DNA of 64,000 nucleotides. Origin: Scatophagus argus. Lineage: Eukaryota; Chordata; Actinopteri; Scatophagidae. Below the pieces are notes generated by a model, which saw only the letters and a list, made by a program, of their open reading frames with translations, ran no database searches and was not told where the DNA came from. How positions within the stretch are numbered: the first letter of the stretch is position 1; every line of letters begins with the position of its first letter. The stretch is from the NCBI RefSeq assembly GCF_020382885.2, contig NC_058506.1, positions 22,918,318 to 22,982,317 of the forward strand. Reading direction: 5' to 3'. The position numbers and the translations under genes were made by a program. Shown here one piece after another: positions 1 to 11,862 of the stretch.

Positions 1-283
1 GAGGACAGTGGGTACACGTGAGACCTGATCCCTGATCAGCTGCTCTGACGTTAATGTCCTCACACGCGTTGTGCTGCTCTGCAGTTTGTTTTCCTCGGCT
101 GTGCTGTGCGTAAAGACGAATGACACGTCGGCTTCGAAAAAGCCAAAACATCCAGATGGTGCTGTTTTTGTTGCTATGGATACCATAGGTTACTCCAGGT
201 GTTGATGATCGCTACACACAGCAAAATCAAACGCACGGTAAGACTTCTCCGTTTTAAAGTGTCCGAGTCCTCTGTCCCCGCAG

Positions 284-1941
284 GCCTCCCCTCGGCCGAG
301 GCTACCCCCGGCTCCTGGACCCAGCCAACACCGAGACCAACGCTGCGGTTCTGAAACGCCGGCAGAAACAGATCCAGTATGGCAAGAACACCAGTGGCTA
401 CCAGAACTACGTGCTGCAGGTCCCCAGGTGGGCACATGCTGATGAGTTTGGAAACACGTGTTGACAGCATCCAGTGTGACGTCCACTTCCTGAGGACATC
501 TCTCATGTCCATGCAGCATAAGAGTCCGTAAATCCTCTTTTTAAGTTTTTTTTTTTTGTTTGTTTGTTTTTTTTTTGTAGTATTGTAGTGATGTTTTGTG
601 TGTACATCAGGGACTGCAGTGCTAACAGGAGCTGCTAACACGCTGAACAGAGTCTGACTGTAAGCTAACAGGTGTAAGCTAACAGGTGTGTGCAGAGGAC
701 ATCAGGTCCTGCCTTGTTGACTCATATGTTGGTGTTAGCATCTGTCAGGTTGGCTAACAGTTGAGTCCATGACTGAATGAGTGCAGCGGTTGATTCTGCT
801 CCTCAAACTGATCTCTCCTCCCCCTCAGACACCTGAGAGATCCTAAGCTCCACCCGTCCACTCCCAATAAGTACAGGAAGTACAGCCGGCGCTCCTGGGA
901 CATGCAGGTGCGTCTGTGGAGGCGAGCGCTGCACCTGTGGGACCCTCCGACCAACGGCCAGCCGGATGACACTCCGGACCCAGTGGAGCAACTGTGGGTG
1001 GCTGTGATGAGACAGGACTGCAGCTGCATTGATCCGTTTATTAGTTATCAAGATTAATTCATCTGCTTTGCGTCAGATTGACCGACAGACGGCAGCAAAT
1101 GCGTCTGAACTCTTCTGAGTGCCACTGCTGAGCTGAATGTGTTTGTCAGAATGACTCAGCGCGCCACCAAATATTTGAATAAATCTGATTTCATGACAGG
1201 ATTACCCAGTGAAACCTGAGCGAAACTTCAATGTCTCTTCCATGTCTTAAATCTGTGACCGACTCCTTTCAGGCCCCCTGCTGGTCAAATGAGCTCACTT
1301 GTGAATGTGGCTCCTGTTTGCAGGCAGACTCAGCTGGCCAAGATGACCTCTGACCTGTGTGAGGATGGAGGAGACGAGCAGAGAGAGAAGGAGGCTCCGG
1401 CAGCCTCCAAAGCCTCCTCTGTGTCTCCCGTGTCGGCCGTGACGTCCCTGGAGCTGCCCGGAGCCTGGAACAGTCCGCTTTCACCAGTAAGGCCTCCAGT
1501 GGGCTGCTCCCAGATCAGTTCTGTGTTACTGCGACGTGTTCGCACGGCTGCCGTCACTTTGTCTGTGCTGCTCCCGTCAGGACGCTGAGGGAAGCCACGG
1601 GACGCTTCGCCCTCCACCCGGCCTGAGCTGCTCCTTCAGGACTCAGCTGAGCGCCGACGACGGCACGAGCGACTGGCTCCGCCTCCTGCTGGAGGCAGAT
1701 GACGCCCGAGGTGAGGTCACGGGTCAGGAGTTGCCATGACAACACAGGGAACACGGTAGCTTGTAAAGTAGCTGCACTGATCACAGCTGATCGGTGAAAA
1801 CACGACTGCAGGAGTTCAGCTGAGGGGAAAAGTCGATATTCGTGGTGTTGATGATGTCGTCTGTTCTTTCTCGTAGATTTCGGCTCTGATGACCAGCAGG
1901 TTCCCGTCTTTTCTGACCACCTCCTGTGGAATCCGTACTGA
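284..1941 (+). CDS. slbp2: Histone RNA stem-loop binding protein, SLBP2-like (3' part of the gene)
   Basis: Binds the 3' stem-loop of replication-dependent histone mRNAs; the SLBP2 type is the oocyte form. Five exons fit in phase: 284-427, 829-993, 1324-1486, 1581-1710 and 1877-1941 (TGA). The first two encode the RNA-binding domain: [13 protein letters not shown], then [17 protein letters not shown] and ALHLWDPP, including the TPNK motif whose Thr is phosphorylated in known SLBPs. The donor at 993/994 was chosen because it alone gave matching phase with the 1324 acceptor. The tail is acidic and low complexity, holds [11 protein letters not shown] and ends in [10 protein letters not shown]. 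This tail is unlike that of human SLBP1, which is why SLBP2 is preferred. The N-terminus lies before the window. AATAAA signals occur at 2600 and 2612. The RNA-binding domain is certain; the subtype and the exon 2-3 junction are less so. Confidence 0.88.
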
Positions 1942-2640
1942 TCGGCGCTGAATCTCCACAGACCTGAAACAAACGAGGCTCAGTGGACTGTTGCCATCAC
2001 CTGGACCTCGCGTGATCTGATCCCGTGTGGGTGTGTGTGTGTGTGTGTGTGTGTTTTCCAGTATGTTTGTCTTTTTAAGGTAGTTGCTGAGAGCCGGGCT
2101 GTGATTGGTCCCTGGTTCCATCCACCCCTCCAGGATGTGTTCTGCGAGCTGGGCGGAGGGCTGCGTCCTCGAGTCCGACAGCTGGACACTTTGACCCGAG
2201 CATGGAACTGTAGTTTGCACCTTATGTGTTTACGTTAACCTGCATGGCGCACTTCTCACCTGCATCATGTTTCAGTTTGATGCTGCTGCTGCACTGAAGG
2301 AAAACCTGGTTTTTGTACTTGAAGTCACTGATGTTTGCCTGTTGATCCCGTTCGGTGTCACTTTCTGGCCTCTGGGCTGTGGTGGTCTCTGCTCCACCAT
2401 CACCTTCATGCTCTGCTGTCTGTCCTGCACCACCTCCCCTCTGCACCTCCATGTTTTTTCTAAAAAACGAGCACCTTGACTGATGGAGGAGAAAAGGCTG
2501 TTGCTTTGTGTTTGTTACTTTTCTTTTACTTTTTTGTGTTTTCTCTATTTGTCATTTTGTGCTGCTTAATAATTGAGAGCAAAGCTGAAACATGTGATTA
2601 ATAAAGATGTAAATAAAGTGTTCTGAATTCACTGACTGAG
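1942..2640 (+). other. slbp2 3' UTR and polyadenylation signals
   Basis: Sequence after the slbp2 stop codon contains a TG microsatellite at about 2029-2054 and ends with two AATAAA hexamers (2600-2605 and 2612-2617), which probably close the transcript. Short open frames here show no recognisable protein. Confidence 0.5.
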
Positions 2641-3480
2641 CCCTTCCTTCCATAACATTGTATGAAATATTGAATGTGTCTGGCACAGTGACGGGTCTCC
2701 AAAGACTCCTGCTAAAACAAAGTCGGCCTGAGGTGTTGATGCGTGACTCTTCTTTGTTGGTTGAAGTGTGTAAAGCAGAACTGCATGTTCCATCACAAGG
2801 CAGCGAAGGCCCTCAGCTCCTCATCACTTCAGTCCCTAACTCATCCTAACCGTCCTGTAGAGGGTTTCGGAAAGTCTTTGTGTCTTAACCCACCAGACCC
2901 CAGCGTGTTAATAACTCCGCCTCTTCCTGTTCGTGCTGCTCACGTTTCTTTACTTGGGACTTCTGAGATGTTGATGCTGATGTGTATTGTTGTTTGTCTT
3001 GTCTACTCCAAGTTTAAAGGAATTTGTATTCATTTACTGCAGTGAATAACCAAACTGTTTATCGCCGTCAACAGTCAGGTGATCTCACATTAATTTCCTG
3101 TATATGAAAATGTTCTGTCAGTCAGCTGACTGATGGCTTCAGCTAACTATTGGGTAGTTTATTTCATCACAATGATATTTTAGCTGCTTTGTATGTTCTG
3201 AATGTCGAAACCTTAAAAAGTAAGTAAAGCTTTCAAAGTGCCGCGAAGTACAGTATTTCCCTCCGAGATGTGGTCGAGTAGAAGCACAAACAAAAGAATG
3301 AAAAAATATTCAAGTGCGAGCACCTCAGATTCGTACTGAAGTACATTAACTGAGTAAATGTACTTGTGAGGTTACTGCTGTCCATGTGCTGCAGCATAAC
3401 TCATCTGTTTGTCTGTATTTGTCCTGTAAGGGCAGCATCACACACCGTTTGGATCACTATGACTGACAGCCGCAACAGAC
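2641..3480. other. Spacer between slbp2 and fam53c
   Basis: No coding exon, RNA gene or clear repeat family was recognised in this stretch. Confidence 0.5.
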
Positions 3481-3522
3481 CCGCTGCCGTGAACAAGCCG
3501 CTCTGATCCACCAGCCGTTCGA

Positions 3523-3541
3523 ACTACAACTCCCAGAATCC
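3523..3541 (+). promoter_or_regulatory. ZNF143/STAF-type promoter motif
   Basis: ACTACAACTCCCAGAATCC closely resembles the ZNF143 (SBS) consensus found near vertebrate transcription starts. It lies about 340 bases upstream of the proposed fam53c first exon, in a CpG-rich stretch. Factor binding is inferred from the motif alone. Confidence 0.5.
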
Positions 3542-3679
3542 TCGAGGGGGTCCCGGCTTAATTTTGCATTTCTGTTGGCTTTCCGTGCTAGTGACAAGCC
3601 TTTGTTAGTACTGAGGACATGTTAAAGATAAAGCAGAGTGTGAGTGAACGGCAGGTGCTGGTGCTGAGGTGTAGCACCG

Positions 3680-3732
3680 CCCTCCTCCTCCTCCTCCTCC
3701 TCCTCCTGCTGCTGCTGCTGCTGCTGCTGCCT
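3680..3732. repeat. (CTC)n(CTG)n trinucleotide repeat
   Basis: About eight CTC units followed by about eight CTG units, just upstream of the proposed fam53c first exon. Both strands give homopolymer-rich open frames (Leu or Gln/Glu) that are not likely to be coding. Confidence 0.85.
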
Positions 3733-3859
3733 GGCACCGTAAATGTTATTTATGAATGTCCACCGCTCGCGGGCGTGTGCGCGCACAGTCTTCATTATTA
3801 TCATGTTTTAATGATTACGGGACACTGGACATTGCTTGTAGCCGGTGTTTAGGTTTGTC

Positions 3860-4060
3860 CCGGACCTGCAGCGGCCGCTGTGTGTGTTTAAACCCAGACT
3901 TTAATTCATTGTGGTGTGTTTGGAGCCGACAGCGGCGGCAGGCGGAGCGATGTGTTCTGCTCTTTAATAATCGTACTGGGTCAGTACACCGAGGACCGCC
4001 GCTGCCTGCATCCACCGGAGCCGCTTCGCCTCGCCACCCAGAGGTGCTGTCCGACAAGGT
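3860..4060 (+). other. fam53c: Candidate 5' non-coding exon and CpG-rich promoter of fam53c
   Basis: A CG-rich block ends in GACAAG followed by GTAAGC, a good splice donor, at about 4060. It could splice to the acceptor ending at 6322. No start codon in frame with the protein is seen here, so it would be 5' UTR. The transcription start is an inference. Confidence 0.45.
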
Positions 4061-4061
4061 A

Positions 4062-6322
4062 AGCATTCCAGCTGGCTGCGAGTGAGCAAAATGACCGCTT
4101 GTTTGGTGGTTCCCAGTCTGTGATAGCTAGCTAGTCCGGGCTGATCCATCCCGCAGCATCCCGCCGTGTTTTCCTCCTCTCACGCACCTCAGAGTGCTCA
4201 CAGGCCGACCGCACATTATTATCATCCCCGCTTTATTACTGTTTGCTAGCACCGATTATGGGAGCGAATTAGCCTGTGAGGCGTTCACGTTTATTCCGTA
4301 ATAAGCTATCCCAGGAGAGGTCTGCAGGAGGGACGACGAACCAGAACGCTCCTCTGATGTCCGCTCGGTTTGTTTGTGAACTCAGCGCGGCTAACGCTGC
4401 TACCAGCTAACGCTGGGCAGGTCAGTTAGCTGCCGTTAGCTGCCGCCCCTGAATGCAGGCAGTCTGCTGCGGTGCTTCCCTGTTATCCCCGCACACCAGC
4501 CCCAGTCCCCGGACTCAGTGAGGCTGTGGAGGAGGCACAACCTTCAGTCAGCCGTTTGGTTTCAGTTAGCAAAATGGCTGAATTTATCGTGCCGACCTTG
4601 AAAGTAATAACGGCATGACATATTATTTATAGCAAGCTAACTGCTCAGAAAATGTTCAGCTACACGACATCGTTAGCTCGGTGATGTAAGCGACTGCCTC
4701 AATATTATCAATATGAATTATGTTATTTTCCTGTTTGGAGTTGGTGTCAGAATTCCTTCATGCTATTCACACACGTTTTATACACTACAGTTGTTAAATC
4801 GCTGTGTATGAGTGTGAGCATCTCTGATTGAAAACAATGGGATCCGTTAGCCACAAGCTAGCAGCAGGCGGAGATGCCCGGCGGCCTCCGTCGGTCCGGC
4901 ATCAGAGAGGCGGCTCTGCTCGGGCTGCACAATGGCCTCCGCTGCCAGGGACAGCCTGTCATCACAAAACACTGAGGGCCATTATTTAACCACTACAAAC
5001 CACGTGATTAATGGACCCCCAGTGAGGCTGCTGCTTCAGATGTATCAAAATCAGGACGCTTCACTCCCGGGCTCTCAGTGTGAGCGGCCCCTGACCTCAT
5101 TTACTCCAGGAGCCAAACTCCTCAGGACTTTGACGCGGAGGTCCGGGCGGACGCAGTGAGGGCTCCACTTCACATAATCTTTATGACGGATATATCAGAA
5201 TTAAAGGTGAGAACTGAAGCGCTGAGTTCGTTAATCGATTAGGTGATCATCGAAGAGTTCAGCTGATGAATCAACTCAGTCCTTACACAAACAGGTGAGC
5301 CTCTCAGGTGTGATGATGGTATGTTTTTCTTAAGTAAGCTGAACACACTGAGACAAACAATGTGAGAAGTTATAATGGAACTGCTTCTCTGAGACAATTT
5401 ATCGTCCAGGTGATTAAACTGCTAACTGATATTGAAATATTTTTAGTAGCAGCCTCCTATGATTGCAAACTTGGGGTTTTCTAAATGTGTATCTTTAAGA
5501 TTTTATAAAATCATGTTATGACCCAGTCGACTTCCGAAACAACCACACGTGGGGCTCAGAAACTCCAGCTCCGCTGCTGTAACTGCAGATGTAACACGAC
5601 ATTATCCTCAAGTGTGTGTGTGTCCAGAGAGAAGACACACACATTAAACTTAAAATCACAACCACAGTGATGGTTAGAGCTGGATCTTTTAGTTTATAGA
5701 TCACTTAATTACTTCTCTGTCAGTTGACCGGTCGGATTAGTGGTTTTAGTCCGTTTTGAAGTGAAGCCAAACAGTTCTGGTGTCAGTTCTGCAAACACTC
5801 GCTGCTTTTCTGTCATGTAACTCGAGTGCCTTTGGGCTGCTGGTGACATGAGGCATCTGTTTCTGTCTGCAGTCTGCAGTCTTTAATACGCCAAAAGACT
5901 AGCTCAGTGCACACAATTAACTGATGGTGACAACACTCCAGCAGGGCCACATGAAGTTTAGGTCTTCCTGTGTCTCCTGTCGTCTGTCCAACACGTTCGG
6001 TTTTTTATCTTGTAACACAAGAAAAGGCAGAACATTCTCAGCAAGTGGGAAAATCAAATATTTAAAATCCTCATGATGACTGATGATCAGACTTGTTGTG
6101 TCTGCTGTTGTCCCATGTGTGGACAGTAGTCAGGACTCGAGTGACTGCTGTTGTCCCACATGTGGACAGTAGTGAGGACCCGAGCACACGTCTTAAAGCT
6201 GTCACGACTCCAGTCGCTCTGTATTTCCTCTGTCCTTCTCATATGAAAATATGAAAATGCTCGTGTTGTCTGGAGCATGTTTGACTCTTTGCACTCACAC
6301 GTGCATCTCCTTCCTCTCCAGG
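4062..6322. other. Probable fam53c intron 1
   Basis: No conserved coding sequence was recognised. It includes a short near-repeat at about 6100-6175, where a phrase on the theme TGTTGTCCCACATGTGGACAG occurs twice. The small open frame at 4932-5159 resembles no family I know. Confidence 0.4.
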
Positions 6323-6607
6323 TGTGTTGCCAGGGGCAACAGCTGACTGACTATGTCCTTGTGAGAGTGAGCGGGGCTACCTGGCCCTTAGGTGGTGAGG
6401 AGGAGGAGGAGTCTCAGCCTTCATCCCCTCCCCTTTCCTGCTCCTACGGACCAGACGGACGGACACACCAACGGGCGTGGCTCTCCCCTCCCTCCTCCTC
6501 CTCCTCCTCCTCTCCCCCTCTCCTCCCCGTTCTCTCCCCCTCCTCCTCTCCCCACCTCCTCCCCTCCTCCCTCCCCTGTCTCCCCACTTGTCCCCTGCCA
6601 CCATGCT
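6323..6607 (+). other. fam53c: fam53c 5' UTR part of exon 2
   Basis: Follows a good acceptor (CTCCAG ending at 6322). The strand is very rich in CTCC repeats (about 6486-6600), giving Pro/Ser-rich open frames with no ATG in the fam53c frame. It contains the start of a ten-codon upstream frame at 6603. Confidence 0.45.
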
Positions 6608-9600
6608 GTGGTCTCGCTGCTGGTGGAGAGCCTGAGGAAGCAGACTCTGGAAGGCGACCCTGCTCAGCCAGGGGACCTGTACCTGGTGAGTCTCACCTGC
6701 TCTTCAGTCCGGTTTAACTGGAGAATGTGACGCGTGGGCTTGGTTAGCTTTGACCAGCCCCTCAGTGTCACGGCAATGCCTCCATGAGGTCTCTCGCTGT
6801 CTCTGTAGTAAAATAAAAACGGTCGTTTCTGTCTTTTTGTCTTTCAGTCCCTGCTGGACCCTAAAACCCTCGCAGAGTGCTGGTCCCCAGATGGCTTGAT
6901 GCCTGGTGAGTGTTTCAGATTTCATTATTAAAACATTAATCTCACTCTGAAGGAAGATTTACTGAGAGGAGACTCCAGTAACTTAGAAAGTCCAATACTT
7001 TCACAAGAGACAGATTAAAACCTGAACAGTCCAAATTTCCCACGCACAGCTGGAGATGTTCTGACTTTTGTTGCGTAGTGTGGGTCGAAACCACTGGAGC
7101 CTACATTTCCCACAACGCACCGTAACAGTGAGAAAAAAAAAATTGAGGTGAGTAGAAAGAGGCTCTTCATGACCAAAGTGATGCACAGCTCAGAGTCTGT
7201 CACATTTTACTCCTCCCAGTACAAATTAATTTACTCACTGGCAGGAAAAAAATTGTCATGGTTAATCTTATCCTCCTTCCTCTAAAACATCTGACACCAT
7301 TTCCTCACGAGTCTCTGATCTCCACTGCACATGTGCAGCTCTCAGCCGAGATGGACGAGAGAGGGCTCACTCCTCCGTCCATTATGTGCTCCAGAAAGAG
7401 CGACGTGTTTAATGCTTTTTTAAAAATCAACTGGGCATGTGAGTCTCTAGATTAAGTAGGGTAGCATTTTACTTACACTGGACTTATGGTTGTGCCCTGC
7501 ATTGTGTAGGATTTAGTGACATCTAGTGGTGAGGTTGTAGATTGGAGCCACCTGAACACCCCTCATCTCACCGTCCCTGCAACAACACAAACATCCCTCT
7601 CGAGCCAGTTTTTGGTTTGGTGGACTCGTGCCAGAGGAGCTGCTTTTGTTGGCATCTCCACGTGTCTGACACGAATCAAAAGCAGATTTCAGGGTTGAAA
7701 TGGGTGTGTAAACTTTATTTTTGCAGTATTACAAGACACACAAGGACCACAGGGTTGTGGTTTGTTTTACTTAGTTTGGTAGTTTAGTAAAGTTTCTTCA
7801 ATGTTCCCCCTGTGCCGGGTTCTCCGGCTTCCTCCCGCAACCCCAAAAACATGCACATTAGGCTAATTGGCTGGTGTGAGTGTGTGGTTGTCTGTCTTTG
7901 TGTGTCAGCCCTGCGACTGACGACCAGTCCAGGGTGAACCCGCCTCTCGCCTGTAGCCAGCTGGGATTGGCTCCAGCCCCCCACAACTCTGATAATCGGT
8001 ATAGAAAATGAATGAATGAATGGGTAGTCTGTTTTGTCCCTTTCATGGTGACCTGGAACAATGGAACCTGTAAGCGACAGCTCAGTGGGATGTCTTAACC
8101 TGCAGCTCATCACATCACCTTCTCTTTCTGTCTTATTAGAGAGCAGCTACTGGCAGCTCTGCCCTCCCTCCAAGTCTGGCCTGCAGGGGGGGTTACTGAG
8201 CTCTAGTTTCCCCCCCGGCCCCGTGCCCCTGGTGCCCCCAGATGCTCACCTGCAAGAGGGGGGTGACCCCCTGGACGGCACCCCCTCTCAGCCACTGCAG
8301 CACCGGCCCCTGGCACCCAGCACCTCAGCGTCCGAGCTGTCTCTCCCCGGAGCACCGGCGGCCCCTCCTGGCCCCGGGCCCCCTCCTCCCCCTCCCCCAC
8401 CCCCTAAACGTCACTGCCGCTCGCTGTCGGTGCCTGAGGACCTGTCGCGCTGCCGCTACACCTGGCGCCCCAGCGCCTCCCGGGTTTGGACCCCCGTCAG
8501 TCGTCAGCAGTGCCACGGTGGAGCTGGGGGAGGGCTCGCAGCTGGGGGGGTGGCTACAGGAGGAGCGGGTGTAGGGGCAGGTGCAGCAGGGGGAGGAGCC
8601 TGTCCTCTGCGTGCTCCCAGCTCCTCTCTGAATTCGTCGCTACACTCCTCGTCCAGCCCCACCTTCTTCAGCCTGGCGCTGTCTCCGGACTCCCCGCTGC
8701 CCTGGAGCTTCCCCTGGGACCCCAGCGAGGCAGCAGCAGGGGGAGGAGCCTGCTGCTGCTTCTTCCCCTCACCCTCCTCCTGCTCCTCCTCGCCCTCCCC
8801 CCTCCACCCGCCTCCCCCTCCTCAGAGGCGTTTCTCCCTCTCCCCCGTGCTCATCAGAGACTCAGCGGCTTCCACATTCCTGCCTCCTCCCCCTGTGCCG
8901 AGCCAAGCTGTGGCACCCCCACCGGTCGGTTCTGCCGGAGCGACCGGGGGGGGCCCGGTGCCTGCCTCGCCCTCCTCGGCCTGCAGCACGCCGTCATCTC
9001 TGCGGCGCACCCTGCCGCCACAGCTGCCGCGCTGCCACTCACAGCCCTGCGATCTGCTGCTGCTCAAACCAGGTCTGAAGAGGCGTCGCGACCCCGATAG
9101 ACCCTGCGCCCGCCCCGTCCTCGACTTCACCAAGATGACTCAGGTACGCAGACTAGACATTCAATCAGATAAATGACACTACATGGACAAAAGTATTGGG
9201 CCAGCTGCCCATCACACCAACAGGAACTTTAATGTCGTCTCATTGTAAACACACAGACAGCTTTGCAGCTCTAACAGCTTCCACTCTTCTGTGAAGGCTT
9301 TCCACAACATGTTGGAGTGTTTCTGTGGGAATTTGTGCCCATTCATGCAGTAGAGCATTTGTGAGGTCACACACTGATGTTGGACCAAAAGGCCTGGCTC
9401 ACAATCTCCGTTCCAGTTCATCCCAAAGGTGTTGGATGGGGTTGAGGTCAGGGCTCTGTGTGGGCCAGTCAAGTTCTTCCACACCAAACTCATCCAACCA
9501 TGTCTTTATGGAGCTTTGCTTTGTGCACTGGGGCACAGTCATGCTGGAATAGAAAAGGGCCTTCAACAAACTGTTGCCACAAAGCTGGAAGCATAGCATT

Positions 9601-10288
9601 GTCCAAAATGTCTTGGTGTGCTGAAGCATTAAGATTTCCCTTCACTGGAAGTCAGGGGCCGAGCAGAAACCCTGAGACACAGGTCCATGAGGAGGGGTGT
9701 CCCAATACTTTTGTCTGTAGCACATCAGTAAATTAATTAACAATGAGAAGAGTTTGGCAGATTATTTAGAGTTTAGTTTCATTTTATTTTTTTGACACAG
9801 AATCATGCTTTGTCCCTCTCAGGGACGCTTTTCTTCAGTCATTCAAATTTATCAAAAATAACTTTTATTAGAATGTAGAGGTGAAAGGTCACCATAACTC
9901 GAGACTTCATGCACCAGTTCTGACAAAACTTCACCCAAATGTCCAACAGGATAAAAGGTCGAAGGTCAGCTTCACTGTGACCTCAGGACGTTTCTTGGCC
10001 CATATTCAGCAGCAGAGCTCGGGAACTGAAGGGCAGACTAGGACCAGATTTCACATGTGGTCACAGACTGACCTGGTGACTCTGGTCTCAGGTGTCAGGG
10101 TCAAACTGTGCTGATGAGAGATCAGGAATGTGTGTGTGAAGCCTCCACGTTTTCCAGTCTGTTGCTTCTCTGCAGCATCCATACATGAAGCTTTGTAGTC
10201 CACCTCAGGCTGAGCTGAACAGCTGATGAAGCTCCCTGGTGCACAGCGGGATGAAGCCACACTCATTAATCTGTACTGAGTCACTGTT

Positions 10289-10324
<36 letters not shown>

Positions 10325-10670
10325 ACTTGGTGTGTCTTGTCCTCTGATGACTTCTGTGTTTTGACTCGTGTCGTCCCTGCAGACACGCAGCATCGACCCG
10401 CAGTGTCTGGAGCGCGGCGGCAGGCTGGTCTGCGGCGCGGACGTGTGCATGGGCATGGAGGCCTTCATGGGCGACTTCCGGGGCTCTTGCTCGCCGGCCG
10501 AGTGCCTGGGCAGGACCAGCATCGGCCCGCTGAGCGAAAGTGACGAAGAGTGCCGCGAGGACGACGACGATGACGGGGAGGAGGAGGCGGAGGAGCGCGA
10601 GGCGGCACAGCAGGCGGTGTTTGAGAGGGATTGTACAGAACTGGACTTGAACTTAATAGAAGAAAACTGA
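6608..10670 (+). CDS. fam53c: FAM53 family protein, FAM53C-like
   Basis: FAM53 proteins are nuclear-acting regulators; fish Simplet belongs to this family and is linked to beta-catenin nuclear localisation. Coding exons: about 6608-6685, 6848-6905, 8140-9143 and 10383-10670, roughly 475 aa. Family marks are the N-terminal VVSLLVESLRKQTLE, the core KRHCRSLSVPEDLSRC with TWRPSASRVWTPVS (near residues 133-165), CHSQPCDLL, the basic GLKRRRDPDRP and the final ELDLNLIEEN, which matches the human FAM53C end. Between these the protein is rich in Pro, Ser, Gly and Ala. The start is odd: the frame has no ATG before the conserved N-terminus. The only well-placed ATG (CCACCATG, A at 6603) is in another frame and stops after ten codons. 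The coordinates given begin at the first conserved codon. AATAAA for the 3' end was not assigned. Confidence 0.9.
7797..8020 (+). repeat. Teleost interspersed repeat, LINE-like 3' tail
   Basis: Contains the phrases AGGCTAATTGGCTGG, CGACCAGTCCAGGGTGAAC, CGCCTCTCGCCTGTAGCC and GGTATAGAAAATGAATGAATG. These belong to a repeat seen widely in percomorph genomes, ending in a short tetranucleotide tail as LINE 3' ends do. The exact family name is not certain. It lies in a fam53c intron. Confidence 0.65.
9179..9720 (-). mobile_element. Tc1/mariner-like transposon remnant
   Basis: Ends are inverted repeats: CTACATGGACAAAAGTATTG on the left and its near complement CAATACTTTTGTCTGTAG on the right. The minus strand encodes the Tc1 transposase C-terminal signature SPDLNPIQHLWDELERRL. 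At about 540 bp it is far shorter than a full Tc1 element (about 1.3-1.6 kb), so most of the transposase is missing. It sits in the last fam53c intron. Confidence 0.85.
10289..10320. repeat. (CA)n microsatellite
   Basis: About 16 CA units about 60 bases upstream of the last fam53c exon, near the polypyrimidine region of its acceptor. Confidence 0.9.
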
Positions 10671-11822
10671 CTCATTTGTAAATGGAAGGCTGTTCTCTGT
10701 TTCAGTTTTTTAATTTCGTTTTATTTTGAAACGATCGGGACCCCCTCCTCACTTCACCTCCGGACCACAACGGTCTCAACACTAATCAGCAAAGCTCTCA
10801 GGAACAACACCTTCTCTCATTGGACGAGCTGATTGATGACGACAGTGATGATCTGACTACCACCAAACACTCAGCACTGATGAGGGTCTCTCTGGTCGCC
10901 TGTGCTGAGAGGAAACCTCCACACTCTGAGTCCCAGTCCCAGTCCCAGCGGTTTGTCCTGCTGCCTCACCTGTGAGACGTCGTTCAGGTATCTGAAGCGC
11001 AGGTGGAGGCTTTTCTGTGGCGGGACTCGGACTGTTCAGGTGCTTCTTGGCGTCCAGGTGTCTTCCAACACACAGTTGCTGAGTGTCTCTGTAACACACG
11101 ACAGTCTGATGAGGACGCGCTGCAGCTCCACCCTGAAACCCCATCACCACGCCTGCCACGCACACCAGATCTGTTCGTTCACGGAGTCCGCATTTAAAGG
11201 GTCAGTTTGCACCACCAGCTCGTCCCTTTAATAGCAAATAAACACAAAACTCCAAAGCAACAAGCTTGTTGAAGTTTTAGTCCCACAAAGGACATCCGCA
11301 GATGTTTCAGGTCGTAGTTTCATGTTACCGATCAGTGAAATAAAATCACATGGCAGATGACGAACGGCTGGTGAGCGTCAGGAGGACGGAAGTGACTCTG
11401 CTTCTGTCTGTTTGTCCTTCAGAGTACAGAGTGTTTCTGTAACTCAGAGACATGAACACGAGCTGAGCCTTCAAACCCACACCGAGCAGCTCCTCGCTCG
11501 TCACACGCAGACGTGAGTGTGGATTCTCTTTGGTTTGTGGTCACTAAAGCTGCTGCCGTTCGTCGTGATACTCAGAGTGAGCAGAACCGATGGCGTTTCG
11601 CTGGCACAACAGTAACAGTTCATACTCTGGTGTCGCATGAGAAACAAGAACATCATACACACGTACGTGTCGCAGTCATGTGACCTCAGCGTGGTGATGC
11701 GTTCAGGCGTGCTGCTGTTTTGAGGTGTCCTCTAATCAGGCTGCACTGAGGGCAGGTAGTCACTGATGCTGTTGTTCACCTGAGTGTTCACACATTCCTG
11801 TCACACATCCTGCTCATTCACT

Positions 11823-11862
<40 letters not shown>

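Noticed and set aside
3619-3852. Frame with a leucine run resembling a signal peptide
   Set aside because: The leucines come from a CTC/CTG trinucleotide repeat; the rest of the frame is unlike any protein I know.
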